Positions 63,120 through 64,000 of a DNA stretch of 64,000 nt are shown piece after piece. The DNA lies in assembly GCF_017377795.1 (NCBI RefSeq), contig NZ_JAFRDR010000001.1:868001-932000 (forward strand), written 5' to 3'. Numbering within the stretch: position 1 is the stretch's first letter; each line of letters begins with the position of its first letter. The position numbers were made by a program, and so were the translations under genes. The DNA comes from Williamsia soli (GTDB lineage: Bacteria; Actinomycetota; Actinomycetes; Mycobacteriales; Mycobacteriaceae). A model generated the notes under the pieces. That model saw only the letters and a program-made list of their open reading frames with translations. It searched no databases and was not told where the DNA came from.

Positions 63120-64000
63120 TGCCTCGGTCATCTGCAACACATGGCTGTCGCGGGCCGCGGCCTCGATGTCGGCGCGGGTCGCCGCGGGATGCCCGAACGC
63201 GATGTTCTCGGCGATCGTCCCGGTGAACAGCCATCGGTCCTGGGTGACGATCGCGGCCTGATTCCGGACGAGGGCCCGGGGTCCGGATTCGATGCCGTCA
63301 CCGTCGACCCGGATGGTCCCGGACGACGGATCGTAAAGCCGCAACAGCAGATTGGTGAGGGTCGTCTTGCCGGCGCCTGTGGGTCCGACCACCGCGACGG
63401 TGGAACCGGCGTCGACATGGAGCGTCAGGTCGTTGATGACATCGACGTACTTCGCAGCGTCGTCGGTGCTCTTGCGGTAACCGAAACGCACACTGTCGAA
63501 GTCGACGGCAGGCGGGAAGGAATGACGACCGAACGTTGCCGGTACGGGCTCGTCGACGGCGGGGCGATCCTCGATGGGCTCTTCGAGCAGTGATCGGATC
63601 CGGCCGAGTGACACCAATCCCGACTGCAATTGGCTCATCATCGCGGTGAGGTCGTTGACGGGCTGGCTGAACATCCGGGAGAACGAGACGAACGCCTGAA
63701 CCTGGCCGACCGTCAGGGATCCGGCGATCACCTGCAACGCCCCGACGATGGCCACGGTCAGATAGCTGAACGCGGTGATCGCCTGCAGGACAGGTGAGAT
63801 CGATCCGGCGTAGGACTGCGCCGCCCGCGACGAGCGCGCGAGTTCGGTCGTGATCTCCTCGAACTCCGCACGCGCCCGGGCCTGAGCCCCGTATACCCGC
63901 AGTGTGTGGAGCTGTGCGTAGCTCTCGTCGATCCGCGACGTCAGGGTTTCGGTGGCGGCCCACTGGCTTTGGAAGTGTGGGCGCGCACGTTTGGCGATCA
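62769..64000 (-). CDS. ABC exporter (fused membrane and ATPase domains), N-terminus beyond window edge
   Basis: About 410 C-terminal residues of an ABC half-transporter. The end of the membrane domain is followed by ATPase motifs: GPTGAGKTTLTNLLLRLYD (Walker A), DRWLFTGTIAENIAFG (Q-loop region), LSEGQMQLITIARAM (signature with Ser-Glu variant), ILVLDEATSAVD (Walker B) and AHRLSTIREAD. The LSEGQ variant fits many heterodimeric actinobacterial exporters. The reading frame is open to the right window edge. Confidence 0.9.
   Translation of the reverse strand, partial: IAKRARPHFQSQWAATETLTSRIDESYAQLHTLRVYGAQARARAEFEEITTELARSSRAAQSYAGSISPVLQAITAFSYLTVAIVGALQVIAGSLTVGQVQAFVSFSRMFSQPVNDLTAMMSQLQSGLVSLGRIRSLLEEPIEDRPAVDEPVPATFGRHSFPPAVDFDSVRFGYRKSTDDAAKYVDVINDLTLHVDAGSTVAVVGPTGAGKTTLTNLLLRLYDPSSGTIRVDGDGIESGPRALVRNQAAIVTQDRWLFTGTIAENIAFGHPAATRADIEAAARDSHVLQMTEALPDGFDTVIGDGGTTLSEGQMQLITIARAMVAHPRILVLDEATSAVDSRTELLIARALETLKKRTTTIVVAHRLSTIREADSIAVVEDGVVTEQGTHTELLAREGRYAVMYKSQFE

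Overview
The window is GC-rich actinobacterial DNA, most likely from a member of the Mycobacteriales close to Gordonia. The reasons are gene order and family content, not a species match. The backbone follows the Mycobacterium tuberculosis block Rv0505c-Rv0545c: SerB-like phosphatase, glutaredoxin, hemA-hemC-hemD-hemB, hemL, phosphoglycerate-mutase-like protein, thioredoxin-like protein, ccdA, resB, ccsA, menA, menE, a DUF3349 protein, a small membrane protein and pitA. Blocks absent from that reference order interrupt it. Supporting signs are a BldC homologue, a CysK2 homologue, an F420-type oxidoreductase and EspC/EspR-like proteins. All calls come from reading the sequence; no database search was run.

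Layout. 1-9.9 kb: a phosphatase with an acidic N-terminus, a divergent glutaredoxin behind an array of palindromic repeats, then rex-hemA-hemC-hemD-hemB behind a perfect Rex operator, and four small proteins, mostly membrane-bound. 9.9-25.7 kb: an acyl-CoA oxidase-like protein, a dioxygenase/deaminase pair, and a nearly gap-free operon on the minus strand (aminobutyraldehyde dehydrogenase, GABA transaminase, copper amine oxidase, succinate semialdehyde dehydrogenase, agmatine deiminase, NCS1 permease), bounded by two PucR-type regulators. It reads as amine/polyamine-to-succinate catabolism. 25.7-31.2 kb: a lower-GC island with an EspC-like protein, a large WXG-like protein and three paralogous lipoproteins. 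31.4-37.7 kb: hemL and the cytochrome c maturation set. 37.7-44.1 kb: an EspR-like regulator, a BldC homologue, cysK2 and a MacB-like ABC exporter. 44.1-53.8 kb: two DUF559-type nuclease-domain genes, an HTH/Clp-N pair, menA, a SARP/NB-ARC regulator and a Drr-type ABC exporter. 53.9-61.7 kb: a duplicated two-component locus, menE, pitA and an F420-type oxidoreductase. 61.7-64 kb: a third DUF559-type gene running into a convergent ABC exporter.

How the genes fit together. Rex (NADH sensing), haem synthesis (hemA, C, D, B, L), cytochrome c assembly (ResA-like, CcdA, ResB, CcsA) and menaquinone synthesis (menA, menE) together form a respiratory-chain supply block. The amine catabolic operon and the two PucR regulators are a separate accessory module.

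The most unusual structure is the set of three DUF559-type genes (44253, 52699, 61893). Each is framed by copies of a different palindromic repeat of about 60-70 bp (families B, A and C here). Each carries a TTATCCACAG-like (DnaA-box-like) sequence ending 50-51 bp before its start codon. Other copies of families A and B sit alone at gene ends elsewhere in the window. This resembles the arrangement of REP elements with their RAYT transposases, but with a PD-(D/E)XK-type nuclease fold instead. I saw no rRNA, tRNA, CRISPR array or insertion sequence, and no gene-free stretch exceeds about 280 bp.
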